A DNA stretch of 64,000 nt from Rubrivivax sp. (lineage in GTDB: Bacteria; Pseudomonadota; Gammaproteobacteria; Burkholderiales; Burkholderiaceae_C), in NCBI GenBank assembly GCA_004210455.1, contig SEFA01000002.1, positions 86,799 to 150,798 of the forward strand, written 5' to 3'. Position 1 is the stretch's first letter. Each line of letters opens with the position of its first letter. This document shows, in pieces, positions 16,230 through 25,373 of this stretch. The notes under the pieces were generated by a model. That model had not been told where the DNA came from. It made no database searches and saw only the letters and a program-made list of their open reading frames with translations. Made by a program: the position numbers and the translations under genes.

Positions 16230-19082
16230 TCACTTGGTCAGCACGAAACCCTTCAGCTTGCCGAAGGCCTGCTCCAGCAGCGCCTTCTGCTGTTCCTGGT
16301 GCAGGTGGGCGTAGCCCACGGCCGGCGAGGCCGAGGCGGGACGGCCCGCGTAGCCGAGCTTCTGGCCGTCGGCCATGTTCTCGTGGATGTAGTGCTGCAC
16401 GAAGAACCAGGCGCCCTGGTTCTGCGGCTCGTCCTGGCACCAGACGATCTCGGCCAGGTTGGGGTACTTCTTCAGCTCGGCGGCGAACGCCTTGTGCGGG
16501 AACGGGTACAGCTGTTCCACGCGGATGATCGCGACGTCCTTCTTGTCGCCGCGGGCCTTCATCAGGTCGTACGCGACCTTGCCCGAACAGGCGATCACGC
16601 GCTTGACCTTGCCCGCGTCGATCTCGGCGTTCACTTCGCCGATCACGGTGCGGAACTCACCCTTGGTGAACTCGCTCACCGGCGAGGTGGCGTCCTTGGC
16701 GCGCAGCAGCGACTTGGGCGTCAGGATGACCAGCGGCTTGCGGAACATGCGCAGCATCTGGCGACGCAGCAGATGGAAGATCTGCGACGCGCTCGTCGGC
16801 TGGACGATCTGCATGTTGTTGTCGGCGGCCAGCTGCATGAAGCGCTCCAGGCGCGCGGAGCTGTGCTCCGGGCCCTGCCCTTCGTAGCCGTGCGGCAGCA
16901 TCATCGTCAGGCCGTTGGAGCGGCCCCACTTCACTTCGCCCGAGGCGATGAACTGGTCGATGACGACCTGCGCGCCGTTCACGAAGTCGCCGAACTGCGC
17001 TTCCCAGATGGTCAGCGTGTGCGGATCGGCGGCGGCGTAGCCGTATTCGAAGCCGAGGACCGCCTCTTCCGAAAGGATCGAGTCGATCACGACGAACGGG
17101 GCCTGGCCTTCCGCGACGTTCTGCAGCGGGATGTAGATGCCTTCGTCGAAGCGCTCGCGGTTCTGGTCGTGCAGCACCGCGTGGCGGTGGGTGAACGTGC
17201 CGCGGCCGCAGTCTTCGCCGGACAGGCGGATGGGGTAGCCCGACGCCACCAGCGAGGCGAAGGCCATGTGCTCGCCCATGCCCCAGTCGACGTTGATGTC
17301 GCCGCGACCCATGGCCGCGCGGTCGGCGATGACCTTCTCCACCAGCGTGTGGGCCTTGAAGCCGCCCGGCAGCGTCGTGACCTTCTCGGCCAGGCGCTTC
17401 CATTCGGCCACCGGCAGCGCGGTGTCGCAGCTGTCGGTCCACTTCTTGCCGAGGAACGGGGTCCAGTCGGTCGCGTACTTGCTCTTGAAGTTGGTCAGCA
17501 CCGGATCGACGGTGTGACGGCCCTCGTCCATCGCGGAACGGAAGGCCTTGACCATGCCGTCCGGACCTTCGGCGTCCAGCACGCCCTGGGCCACCAGCTT
17601 GTCGCCGTACAGGCGGCGGGTGCCGGGGTGCTTGGCGATGGTCTTGTACATCAGCGGCTGCGTCAGCGCGGGCGTGTCCTGCTCGTTGTGGCCCAGCTTG
17701 CGGAAGCAGACGATGTCGACGACCACGTCCTTCTTGAACTGCTGACGGTATTCCAGCGCCAGCTGCGTGCACAGCACGACCGCTTCCGGATCGTCGCCGT
17801 TCACGTGCAGCACCGGGGCCTCGATCATCTTGACGACGTCGGAGCAGTACAGCGTCGAGCGCGTGTCGCGCGGGTCGCTGGTGGTGAAGCCGATCTGGTT
17901 GTTGATGACGATGTGGACGGTGCCGCCGGTGTAGTAGCCGCGCGTCTGCGCCAGCGCCAGCGTCTCCATCACCACGCCCTGGCCGGCGAAGGCCGCGTCG
18001 CCGTGCACCAGCACGGGCAGCACCTGCTCGCCGGTCTTGTCGCCGCGACGGTCCATGCGCGCCTTGACCGAGCCCTCGACGACCGGGTTCACGATCTCCA
18101 GGTGCGACGGGTTGAAGGCCAGGCTCAGGTGGACGGGGCCGCCGGGGGTGGTCACATCGCTGGAGAAGCCCTGGTGGTACTTCACGTCGCCCGAGGGCAG
18201 GTCTTCAGGGGCGGTGTGGTCGAACTCGGCAAACAGGTCCTTGGGCATCTTGCCCAGGGTATTGACCAGGACGTTCAGGCGGCCGCGGTGGGCCATGCCG
18301 ATCACGATCTCCTGCACGCCCTTGCTGCCGGCGCTCTTCACCAGCTCGTCCATCGAGACGATGAAGCTCTCGCCGCCTTCCAGCGAGAAACGCTTCTGGC
18401 CGACGTACTTCGTGTGCAGGTAGCGCTCCAGGCCTTCGGCGGCCGTCAGGCGCTCCAGGATCTGCTGCTTCTTCTCGGCCGTGTAGGTCGGCTTGCTGCG
18501 GATCGCCTCCAGGCGCTCCTGCCACCAGCGCTTCTCGGTCGGCTCGGTGACATGCATGAACTCGGCGCCGACGGAGCCGCAGTAGGTGTCACGCAAGGCC
18601 TGCACGATCTCGCGCAGGGTCATGCGCTCGGCCTTGGTGAAATAGGTGTTGGTCGCGCTGAACGTGCGATCCATGTCGGCTTCGGTGAGGCCGTAGGACG
18701 AGGGTTCCAGTTCCGCGATCTTGGCGCGCTCGGTGCGCTTCAGGGGGTCCAGGTCGGCCCAGCGCGAGCCCAGCGTGCGATACGCGGCGATCAGCGACTG
18801 GACGTGCACCTGCTTGCCGGCCACTTCGAGCTCGGCGGAGGACACCTTGTTGTTGAGCGCGTTGGCCTTGGCGCGTTGCGCGAAGGATTCGACGACGGGG
18901 GCGTGGGGGACGTCCCGCTTGTCGCTGCCGTCCACCGCGGGGACGTGCTGCAGCGCGTCGAAGTAGGCGCGCCAGTTGTCGGGCACGGCGCCCGGGTTGT
19001 CGAGGTACTGCTCGTACATCTCCTCGACGTAGGGAGCATTGCCCCCGAACAGGTAGGAGTTCGAGCTGTATTGCTGCATCAT
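16230..19082 (-). CDS. odhA: 2-oxoglutarate dehydrogenase E1 component
   Basis: 950 residues, normal for E1o. It decarboxylates 2-oxoglutarate with thiamine diphosphate and passes succinyl to OdhB in the TCA cycle. The N-terminal E2-docking segment is present (LFGGNAPYVEEMYEQYL). GMAHRGRLNVL and FNPSHLEIVNPVV carry the substrate His residues; HGDAAFAGQGVV and INNQIGFT bind ThDP and Mg. The C-terminal region PNLAEIVWCQDEPQNQG is typical. It leads the odhA-odhB-lpdA operon. A second, shorter E1-like gene lies at 25366-28086. Confidence 0.97.
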   Translation of the reverse strand: MMQQYSSNSYLFGGNAPYVEEMYEQYLDNPGAVPDNWRAYFDALQHVPAVDGSDKRDVPHAPVVESFAQRAKANALNNKVSSAELEVAGKQVHVQSLIAAYRTLGSRWADLDPLKRTERAKIAELEPSSYGLTEADMDRTFSATNTYFTKAERMTLREIVQALRDTYCGSVGAEFMHVTEPTEKRWWQERLEAIRSKPTYTAEKKQQILERLTAAEGLERYLHTKYVGQKRFSLEGGESFIVSMDELVKSAGSKGVQEIVIGMAHRGRLNVLVNTLGKMPKDLFAEFDHTAPEDLPSGDVKYHQGFSSDVTTPGGPVHLSLAFNPSHLEIVNPVVEGSVKARMDRRGDKTGEQVLPVLVHGDAAFAGQGVVMETLALAQTRGYYTGGTVHIVINNQIGFTTSDPRDTRSTLYCSDVVKMIEAPVLHVNGDDPEAVVLCTQLALEYRQQFKKDVVVDIVCFRKLGHNEQDTPALTQPLMYKTIAKHPGTRRLYGDKLVAQGVLDAEGPDGMVKAFRSAMDEGRHTVDPVLTNFKSKYATDWTPFLGKKWTDSCDTALPVAEWKRLAEKVTTLPGGFKAHTLVEKVIADRAAMGRGDINVDWGMGEHMAFASLVASGYPIRLSGEDCGRGTFTHRHAVLHDQNRERFDEGIYIPLQNVAEGQAPFVVIDSILSEEAVLGFEYGYAAADPHTLTIWEAQFGDFVNGAQVVIDQFIASGEVKWGRSNGLTMMLPHGYEGQGPEHSSARLERFMQLAADNNMQIVQPTSASQIFHLLRRQMLRMFRKPLVILTPKSLLRAKDATSPVSEFTKGEFRTVIGEVNAEIDAGKVKRVIACSGKVAYDLMKARGDKKDVAIIRVEQLYPFPHKAFAAELKKYPNLAEIVWCQDEPQNQGAWFFVQHYIHENMADGQKLGYAGRPASASPAVGYAHLHQEQQKALLEQAFGKLKGFVLTK

Positions 19083-19228
19083 CTTTCGCTCACCTCTGCC
19101 CCGGCTTCCGGAGCTATCGGCTGGTTATGAACCTTCCGCGACACGGCTTGACCGGTTGGCGGATTGCGACCCGCCTTTGCTGTTGCCAGAAAAGGGGTAC
19201 GGGAAGGACCTGAAGTCACAAGCGCAGG

Positions 19229-19237
19229 ACTGTAGCA
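19229..19237 (-). promoter_or_regulatory. odhA: Extended -10 candidate for odhA
   Basis: Minus strand TGCTACAGT matches the extended -10 form TGnTAnnnT; no good -35 is seen. It would give an odhA leader of about 140 nt. Confidence 0.4.
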
Positions 19238-19345
19238 CCACGCTGGAACCGGCGCTGTTGCGGGTTCGCCCACTTCCTGTGCGCCCTGTCCATGACAGAC
19301 ATCAGGAGAACAAAACCTGACGTCGACCTCACGACTCACAAACGT

Positions 19346-19375
19346 TTGCGAGGCACCAACTCCACGCAGTAGACT
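19346..19375 (+). promoter_or_regulatory. Candidate sigma70 promoter for the 2OG oxygenase gene
   Basis: TTGCGA (19346-19351), 18-bp spacer, TAGACT (19370-19375), about 60 bp before the gene. The -35 overlaps the CAAACGTTTG palindrome, so a regulator bound there could block it. Confidence 0.5.
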
Positions 19376-19436
19376 GCGGGTTGGCGTACCGCCCCGAGAT
19401 TGAATGGCGGACTGCCCGGGACACAGGAGATCCCAC

Positions 19437-20279
19437 ATGCAAGTTCGAGTCGTCGACTACCGCGCCGCGGATGCGGCAGAGCAATTCACCCGCTCCCTGC
19501 ACGAGACAGGCTTCGGCGTCCTGGTGAACCACCCCCTGCCCCAGGAACTGGTCGAGAAGATCTATGCCGACTGGCTCGGCTACTTCAACGGGACCGAGAA
19601 GCACGCGCTGGCGTTCTCCAAGGAGACGCAGGACGGCTACTTCTCCACCGAGATCTCGGAGACCGCCAAGGGCCACACGCAGAAGGACATCAAGGAGTAC
19701 TTCCACATCTACCCGTGGGGAAGGATCCCGGCGTCGCTGAAGGACGACGCGATGCGCTACTACCGCATCGCCAACGACCTGGCGGCGGAGCTGCTGTCGT
19801 GGGTGGAGCAGCACACCCCGGCCGACATCGCGAAGAACTATCGCGAGCCGCTGTCCAACATGATCAAGGACAGCCGGCACACCCTGCTGCGCGTGCTGCG
19901 GTATCCGCCGCTGACCGGCAACGAGCCGGCCGGCTCGCTGCGCGCCGCGGCGCACGGCGACATCAACCTGCTGACCATCCTGCCGGCGGCGAATGAGCCC
20001 GGCCTGCAGGTGCAGGGCAAGGATGGCGCGTGGGTCGACGTGCCGGGCGACTTCGGCATGCTGATCATCAACATCGGCGACATGCTGCAGGAAGCGTCGC
20101 AGGGCTACTACCCGTCGACGCAGCACCGCGTGGTCAATCCGACCGGCGACGGCGCGAAGAAGAGCCGGGTCTCGCTGCCGCTGTTCCTGCATCCGCGCGA
20201 GGACGTGGTCCTGTCGGACCGCTACACCGCGCATGAGTATCTGGAAGAGCGGCTGCGGGAGCTGGGCGTCAAGACCTGA
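19437..20279 (+). CDS. 2-oxoglutarate/Fe(II)-dependent oxygenase, isopenicillin N synthase-like
   Basis: 280 residues from the ATG at 19437, which has AGGAGA 8 bp upstream; an in-frame start 11 codons earlier lacks a site. The jelly-roll Fe(II) triad is H173 and D175 in AAHGDINLLTI and H230 in STQHRVVNP, and the 2OG-binding Arg is R244 in SRVSLPLFL. The family includes flavonoid, gibberellin and pyrimidine dioxygenases, so the substrate cannot be told. It lies divergent from odhA, whose enzyme uses the same co-substrate, 2-oxoglutarate. The gene is monocistronic with its own terminator. Confidence 0.9.
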   Translation: MQVRVVDYRAADAAEQFTRSLHETGFGVLVNHPLPQELVEKIYADWLGYFNGTEKHALAFSKETQDGYFSTEISETAKGHTQKDIKEYFHIYPWGRIPASLKDDAMRYYRIANDLAAELLSWVEQHTPADIAKNYREPLSNMIKDSRHTLLRVLRYPPLTGNEPAGSLRAAAHGDINLLTILPAANEPGLQVQGKDGAWVDVPGDFGMLIINIGDMLQEASQGYYPSTQHRVVNPTGDGAKKSRVSLPLFLHPREDVVLSDRYTAHEYLEERLRELGVKT

Positions 20280-20301
20280 CCCCGGCCTATCCAGCCACAA
20301 G

Positions 20302-20330
20302 GCCCCTTCCCTCCCGGGAAGGGGCTTTTT
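20302..20330 (+). terminator. Rho-independent terminator of the oxygenase gene
   Basis: Perfect 10-bp stem GCCCCTTCCC / GGGAAGGGGC with a 4-base loop, followed by TTTTT. Confidence 0.93.
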
Positions 20331-20332
20331 AC

Positions 20333-21460
20333 TTAAAGGCTCTTCAGCGGCACGACGTCCTTGCCCTTGAGCGTGAACACCGTGACGGCGGACGACTTCA
20401 GGTCGTGCCTGTCGTCGTAGGCGTATTCGCCGGCCACGCCGGCGTAGCTCGACTTCGCGATGTGCTCGCCGACCTTCTTCGGATCGGTGGACTGCGTCGC
20501 CTCGATCGCACCGGCCAGCAGGTAGGCGCCGTCGTAGAAGGAGGCGGCGTAGGTCAGCGGATCGCGCTTGAACTCGGCCTTGTACTTGTCGATGAACTGC
20601 TTGCCCTTGGCGCTGCGGTCGATCAGCGCGCCGCCCTGCGTGCAGTAGGCGTTCAGGTCGTTCGCGATCTGCGACAGCGTCGCGGTCTCCGACGAGCAGA
20701 TGCCGTCGCCGCCCAGCAGCGGCGCCGTGATGCCGAGGCCGCGCATCTGGCGCAGCATCGGCCCGCCCTGCGCGGAGTAGCCGCCGTAAAACACCGCGTC
20801 CGGCTTGGCGGCCTTCACGGCGGTCAGGATGCTGCTGAAGTCCGTGGCCTTGTCGTTGGTGAACTCCTTGGACACGACCTTGATGCCGAGCTTGGCCGCC
20901 TGGGCGGTGAACTCCTGCGCGACGCCCTGGCCGTAGGCGGTGCGGTCGTCGATGACGGCGACCGTCTTCACCTTCAGGTCCTGCGCCGCGTACACGGCCA
21001 TCTTCGCGCCGAGCTGGTTGTCGGTCGCGCCGATGCGGAACAGGTTGGACTGGTTGGGCTGCTGCGTGATGCGCGGGTTGGAGGCCACCGTCAGCACGAT
21101 CACGCCGCCGTCCGAGAACACGCGCGAGGCCGGCATGGTCACGCCCGAGTTGTAGGGCCCGAGCACGAACCTGATCTTCTTGTCGACCAGCGCCTGCGCC
21201 ACCTGCACGCCCTGGCGCGGATCGGCCACGTCGTCGTTGACGTCGAGCTCGAACACCACCGGCTTGCCGCCGACCTTCACGCCCTTGGCATTCAGTTCCT
21301 TGATGGCGAGCGCCGCGCCGTCGCGGTTGTCGATGCCGTAACCGGCCTGCGGGCCGGTCACCGGGCTCATGAACCCGATGCGGATGCGCTCCTGCGCGTG
21401 GGCGCCCAGGGCCGCGAAGCCGGCGGCCAGCACCAGCAGTTTCAGAGAGAACTTCTTCAT
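20333..21460 (-). CDS. Branched-chain amino acid-type ABC transporter substrate-binding protein
   Basis: 375 residues, LivJ/LivK type (periplasmic binding fold type I). Sec signal MKKFSLKLLVLAAGFAALGAHA, then IRIGFMSPVTGPQAGYGIDN, a typical family start that includes the ligand loop. No livHMGF permease or ATPase genes are adjacent, so it is either an orphan that serves a distant Liv transporter or a sensor. The substrate could be Leu/Ile/Val, another amino acid or an aromatic acid. It converges on the oxygenase gene; the terminator of that gene abuts its stop. Confidence 0.9.
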   Translation of the reverse strand: MKKFSLKLLVLAAGFAALGAHAQERIRIGFMSPVTGPQAGYGIDNRDGAALAIKELNAKGVKVGGKPVVFELDVNDDVADPRQGVQVAQALVDKKIRFVLGPYNSGVTMPASRVFSDGGVIVLTVASNPRITQQPNQSNLFRIGATDNQLGAKMAVYAAQDLKVKTVAVIDDRTAYGQGVAQEFTAQAAKLGIKVVSKEFTNDKATDFSSILTAVKAAKPDAVFYGGYSAQGGPMLRQMRGLGITAPLLGGDGICSSETATLSQIANDLNAYCTQGGALIDRSAKGKQFIDKYKAEFKRDPLTYAASFYDGAYLLAGAIEATQSTDPKKVGEHIAKSSYAGVAGEYAYDDRHDLKSSAVTVFTLKGKDVVPLKSL

Positions 21461-21591
21461 TTGTCTTCCTCGGTAAGGTCTTCCCCGGTAAGGGAGAGCA
21501 CGAGTCTACGTAATGGCGCCGTGCGGCGCCCGCGGCGCGGCGAGGACGCACGACCGTGAAAGCGGCGACGCGGGCCGGTCTACAGTGCGGC

Positions 21592-21966
21592 ATGTCCTCC
21601 CGAACAGGCAGCGTGATCTGGATTCATCCGGAAGCGCCACCCAAACCCGCCGTCGGCGCACCGTGCAACGGCTGCGGCGTCTGCTGCCTCGCCGAGCCCT
21701 GTCCGCTCGGCATGCTGGTGAGCCTGAAACGCGAAGGCGCCTGCCGCGCGCTGCAGTGGTCGGAGCACGACGGGCAGTATCGATGCGGCATGCTGGTGCA
21801 TCCGACGCGCTATGTTGGGTTGCCAACATTCAAGCCCGACGGGCTCGTCAACCGCCTGATCCGCCGCTATGCGCGACGCATGATCGCTGCGGGCATCGGC
21901 TGCGACGCGGACATCGAACCGACGACGCCCCCCTCGCCTCCCGCACCGTCTCCGGAGAAGCGCTAA
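21592..21966 (+). CDS. Cys-rich small protein, YkgJ-like metal/Fe-S binding
   Basis: 124 residues from the ATG at 21592; an in-frame GTG at 21556 would add 12. Cysteines C25, C28, C31 and C32 in PCNGCGVCC, with C37, C51 and C65, match the YkgJ/UPF0153 cluster, thought to bind zinc or an Fe-S centre. The C-terminus is basic helices and a Pro-rich tail. A TACAGT sits 6 bp before the ATG, so the transcript could be leaderless. The function is unknown. It is divergent from the LivK-type gene. Confidence 0.75.
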   Translation: MSSRTGSVIWIHPEAPPKPAVGAPCNGCGVCCLAEPCPLGMLVSLKREGACRALQWSEHDGQYRCGMLVHPTRYVGLPTFKPDGLVNRLIRRYARRMIAAGIGCDADIEPTTPPSPPAPSPEKR

Positions 21967-22036
21967 GCAACGCCTGCCCCCTCCCGGCATAGCATGGGCC
22001 GAGCACCGCCTGATCAGGCTTCATCGGAGTCCATCC

Positions 22037-23644
22037 ATGTCCCGTCTCCCCAGAGCATCCCGGTTCGTCCGCGCCCGCACGGCGCTGTCCCTCTCGATCG
22101 CGCTCGGCGCAGCGGCCGTCGCACCCGGCGTATCGGCCGTGCCGCTGCGCTGGGCCGCGCAGAACGACGTGCTGACGCTGGATCCGCACTCGCAGGACCA
22201 CACGACCACCAGCGCCATCCTGCAGCACGCCTACGAAGGCCTGACCCGCTACAACGAGCAGTGGGAGATCGAGCCCTGCCTGGCCACGAAGTGGACGCAG
22301 ATCAGCCCGACGCAGGTCCGCTTCGAGCTGCGCAAGGGCGTGAAGTTCCATGACGGCTCGCCGTTCACCGCGGACGACGTGATCTTCAGCTTCGACCGCA
22401 TCCGCCAGCCGCAGGGCACGATGCAGATCTACGTCACCGGCATCAAGGAGATCAGGAAGATCGACGACTTCACCGTCGACCTGATCCTCGACTCGCCGCA
22501 ACCCATCCTGCTGCGCAACCTGGTCGACTTCCGGATCATGAGCAAGGTCTGGGCCGAGAAGAACAAGGCGACCCAGATGGCCGACTACAAGGCCAAGGAC
22601 GAGAACTACGCCAGCCGCCACGTCGACGGCACGGGCCCGTACGAGATCACCTCCTGGCAGCCCGACCAGAAGATCTCGATGGTGATCAACAAGGGCTGGT
22701 GGGACAAGAACAAGGGCAACATCACCGAGGTCAGCTACATCCCGATCAAGTCGGATCCGACGCGCGTCGCGGCGCTGACGTCCGGCGACGTGGACCTGCT
22801 GACCGAGGTGCCGACGCAGGACGTCGCCGCGGTGAAGGCCGACGCGAAACTCAAGTCGGTCGAAGGGCCCGAGACCCGCACCATCTTCTTCGCGATGGAC
22901 CTGGGCAGCGATGAGCTGCGCGGCGCCTCGGTCAAGGGCAAGAACCCGTTCAAGGACATGCGCGTGCGCGAGGCGCTGTCCATTGCCATCGACCGCGAGG
23001 CGATCAAGCGCAGCATCATGCGCGGCATGTCGGTGCCGGCGTCGCTGATGATCCCGCCCGGCGTCAACGGCTACGACGCCGCGCTGGACAAGCCCGCCAA
23101 GCCCGACCTGGCCCGCGCGAAGAAGTTGCTTGCCGACGCCGGGTATCCGAACGGCTTCGAGATCCCGCTGAACTGCCCCAACAACCGCTACGTCAACGAC
23201 GAGAAGGTCTGCCTGGCCGTCGTTTCGATGTGGAGCAAGATCGGCGTCACCGCGCGGCTGACGGCGCAGCCGATGTCGCAGCACAGCCAGCTGTTCCAGC
23301 GCTTCGAGGCGCCGCTGTACATGCTGGGCTGGGGTGTGTCGACGATGGATGCGCTCTACTCGCTGCAGGCGCTGGCCCGCACCCGCAGCGGCGGCGCGGA
23401 CGGCAGCTTCAACTTCTCCAAGGTCAGCGATCCGGCGCTCGACAAGCTGATCGACGCCGCCAAGAGCGAGATCGACATCCCCAAGCGCAACGCGCTGCTG
23501 CGCGACGCGCTGGTGCGCACGCGCGACCAGTACCTGTTCATCCCCCTGCACCACCAGGTGCGCCCGTGGGCGATGCGCGCCAACCTGCAGACGCTGCACC
23601 GATCCAACGACCGGCCGGAGGCGCGGTTCACGACCATCAAGTGA
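22037..23644 (+). CDS. ABC transporter substrate-binding protein, family 5 (peptide type), copy 1
   Basis: 535 residues. Sec signal up to about residue 36 (ALGAAAVAPGVSA), then PLRWAAQNDVLTLDPHSQ and the family-5 signature KFHDGSPFTADDVIFSFDR. This class binds oligopeptides, dipeptides, nickel or glutathione outside the membrane. GGAG sits 7 bp before the ATG. The next gene is a close paralogue with the same ends (LTLDPHSQ, RPEARFTTIK). No dpp/opp permease genes adjoin either copy. Confidence 0.92.
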   Translation: MSRLPRASRFVRARTALSLSIALGAAAVAPGVSAVPLRWAAQNDVLTLDPHSQDHTTTSAILQHAYEGLTRYNEQWEIEPCLATKWTQISPTQVRFELRKGVKFHDGSPFTADDVIFSFDRIRQPQGTMQIYVTGIKEIRKIDDFTVDLILDSPQPILLRNLVDFRIMSKVWAEKNKATQMADYKAKDENYASRHVDGTGPYEITSWQPDQKISMVINKGWWDKNKGNITEVSYIPIKSDPTRVAALTSGDVDLLTEVPTQDVAAVKADAKLKSVEGPETRTIFFAMDLGSDELRGASVKGKNPFKDMRVREALSIAIDREAIKRSIMRGMSVPASLMIPPGVNGYDAALDKPAKPDLARAKKLLADAGYPNGFEIPLNCPNNRYVNDEKVCLAVVSMWSKIGVTARLTAQPMSQHSQLFQRFEAPLYMLGWGVSTMDALYSLQALARTRSGGADGSFNFSKVSDPALDKLIDAAKSEIDIPKRNALLRDALVRTRDQYLFIPLHHQVRPWAMRANLQTLHRSNDRPEARFTTIK

Positions 23645-23756
23645 TCCCACCCCGGGCAATCCCGTAGACACGCTGGCTCCTCGGGGCCAGCGCTGGCGGC
23701 TAGCATCCAGGCGACTTCACGTTTACTTAACGACGCTGCCAAGGGAGCTACCGCTC

Positions 23757-25373
23757 ATGTCGAGGAATCACTCCGGATCGATCCGATCCGCTCGTACCGC
23801 TCGTACCGCTCTGACCGCCCTGTGCGTCGCCGCCTTCGCGGCGACGGTCGGGATCGCCCACGCCGCCCCGCTGCGGTGGGCGGCCCAGAACGACGTGCTG
23901 ACGCTGGATCCGCACTCGCAGAACCACAGCACCACGAACGCGATCACGCAGCACGCCTATGAAGGCCTGACGCGCTACGACCGCCAGTACCAGGTCGAGC
24001 CCTCGCTCGCCACCAAGTGGACGCAGGTCAGCCCGACGCAGGTCCGCTTCGAGTTGCGCAAGGGCGTGAAGTTCCACGACGGCTCGCCGTTCACCGCGGA
24101 CGACGTGGTGTTCTCGTTCCATCGCATCAAGCAGCCCGTGGGCACGATGCATCCGTTCGTGGCCGGCGTCGCCGACATCAGGAAGGTCGACAGCCACACC
24201 ATCGACGTGATCCTCGCGGCGCCGAACCCCATCCTGCTGCGCCAGTTCGTCGACTTCCGCATCATGAGCAAGACCTGGGCGGACAAGAACAAGGCGACCA
24301 ACCTGCCGGACTTCAAGGCCAAGGAAGAGACCTTCGCCACGCGCAACGCCAACGGCACCGGTCCGTACCGCATCACCGGCTGGCAGCCGGACCAGCGCAT
24401 CACGATGGTCCAGAACAAGGAGTGGTGGGACGCGAAGAACGCGACCAACGTCGACGAGGTCATCTACACCCCGATCAAGTCGGATCCGACGCGCGTCGCG
24501 GCGCTGCTGTCCGGCGACGTGGACCTGCTGTCCGACATCCCGACGCAGGACGTCGGCCGGCTGAAGGCCGATCCCAAGCTCAGCGTCGCCGAAGGCAGCG
24601 AGACGCGCACGATCTTCATCGGCATGGACCAGGGCAGCGAGCAGCTCAAGGGCAGCAGCGTGACCGGCAAGAACCCGTTCAAGGACAAGCGCGTGCGCGA
24701 GGCGATGTCGCTGGCCATCGACCGCGAGGCGATCAAGCGCGCGACGATGCGCGGCCTGTCGGTGCCGGCCGGCATCATGGTCGCGCCGGGCGTGAACGGC
24801 AACACGCCGGACATCGACGTGCCGACCAAGGTCGACGCCGAGCGTGCGAAGAAGCTGCTCGCCGAGGCCGGCTATCCGAACGGCTTCGACGTGCCGATGA
24901 ACTGCCCCAACAACCGCTACGTCAACGACGAGGAAATCTGCCTCGCGGTGGTGTCGATGTGGAGCAAGGTCGGCATCAAGGCGCGCCTGCAGACCGAGTC
25001 GTTCAGCACCTTCAGCCCGAAGCTTCAGGCGTTCGAGTACCCGTTGTTCCTCTACGGCTGGGGCGTGCCGACCTACGACGCGCTGTACACGATGCAATCG
25101 CTGGCGCGCACGCGCGTCGGCGGCGCGGACGGCAGCGGGAACTACTTCCGTCTGAGCGACGCCAAGCTCGACCAGATCATCGACGCGGCGAAGGTCGAGG
25201 GTGACGTCGCCAAGCGCAACGCGCTGCTGAAGGAAGGCCTGGTGCGGATCCGCGACGAGGTCTTCTTCATCCCGCTGCACCACCAGGTGCGTCCGTGGGC
25301 GATGAAGAAGAGCGTCACGACGCCGCACCGCTCCGATGACAGACCGGAGGCGCGGTTCACCACGATCAAGTGA
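23757..25373 (+). CDS. ABC transporter substrate-binding protein, family 5, copy 2
   Basis: 538 residues, tandem paralogue of the preceding gene; by eye well over half of the residues are identical along the whole length. Sec signal with AAFAATVGIAHA; signature KFHDGSPFTADDVVFSFHR. RBS AAGGGAG 8 bp before the ATG. The central ligand-pocket region differs more (MQSLARTRVGGADGSGNY versus LQALARTRSGGADGSFNF), which fits a changed ligand. The 3' end overlaps the convergent E1-like gene by 8 bp, so no terminator fits between them. Confidence 0.92.
   Translation: MSRNHSGSIRSARTARTALTALCVAAFAATVGIAHAAPLRWAAQNDVLTLDPHSQNHSTTNAITQHAYEGLTRYDRQYQVEPSLATKWTQVSPTQVRFELRKGVKFHDGSPFTADDVVFSFHRIKQPVGTMHPFVAGVADIRKVDSHTIDVILAAPNPILLRQFVDFRIMSKTWADKNKATNLPDFKAKEETFATRNANGTGPYRITGWQPDQRITMVQNKEWWDAKNATNVDEVIYTPIKSDPTRVAALLSGDVDLLSDIPTQDVGRLKADPKLSVAEGSETRTIFIGMDQGSEQLKGSSVTGKNPFKDKRVREAMSLAIDREAIKRATMRGLSVPAGIMVAPGVNGNTPDIDVPTKVDAERAKKLLAEAGYPNGFDVPMNCPNNRYVNDEEICLAVVSMWSKVGIKARLQTESFSTFSPKLQAFEYPLFLYGWGVPTYDALYTMQSLARTRVGGADGSGNYFRLSDAKLDQIIDAAKVEGDVAKRNALLKEGLVRIRDEVFFIPLHHQVRPWAMKKSVTTPHRSDDRPEARFTTIK

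Larger units (their letters stand above)
19083..19436. other. Divergent promoter region odhA / oxygenase
   Basis: 354 bp without a gene. It holds a plus-strand promoter candidate (19346-19375), a minus-strand extended -10 (TGCTACAGT, 19229-19237) for odhA, the 10-bp palindrome CAAACGTTTG (19339-19348), and an imperfect inverted repeat around 19353-19385. These fit separate regulation of the TCA operon and the oxygenase. Confidence 0.55.
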
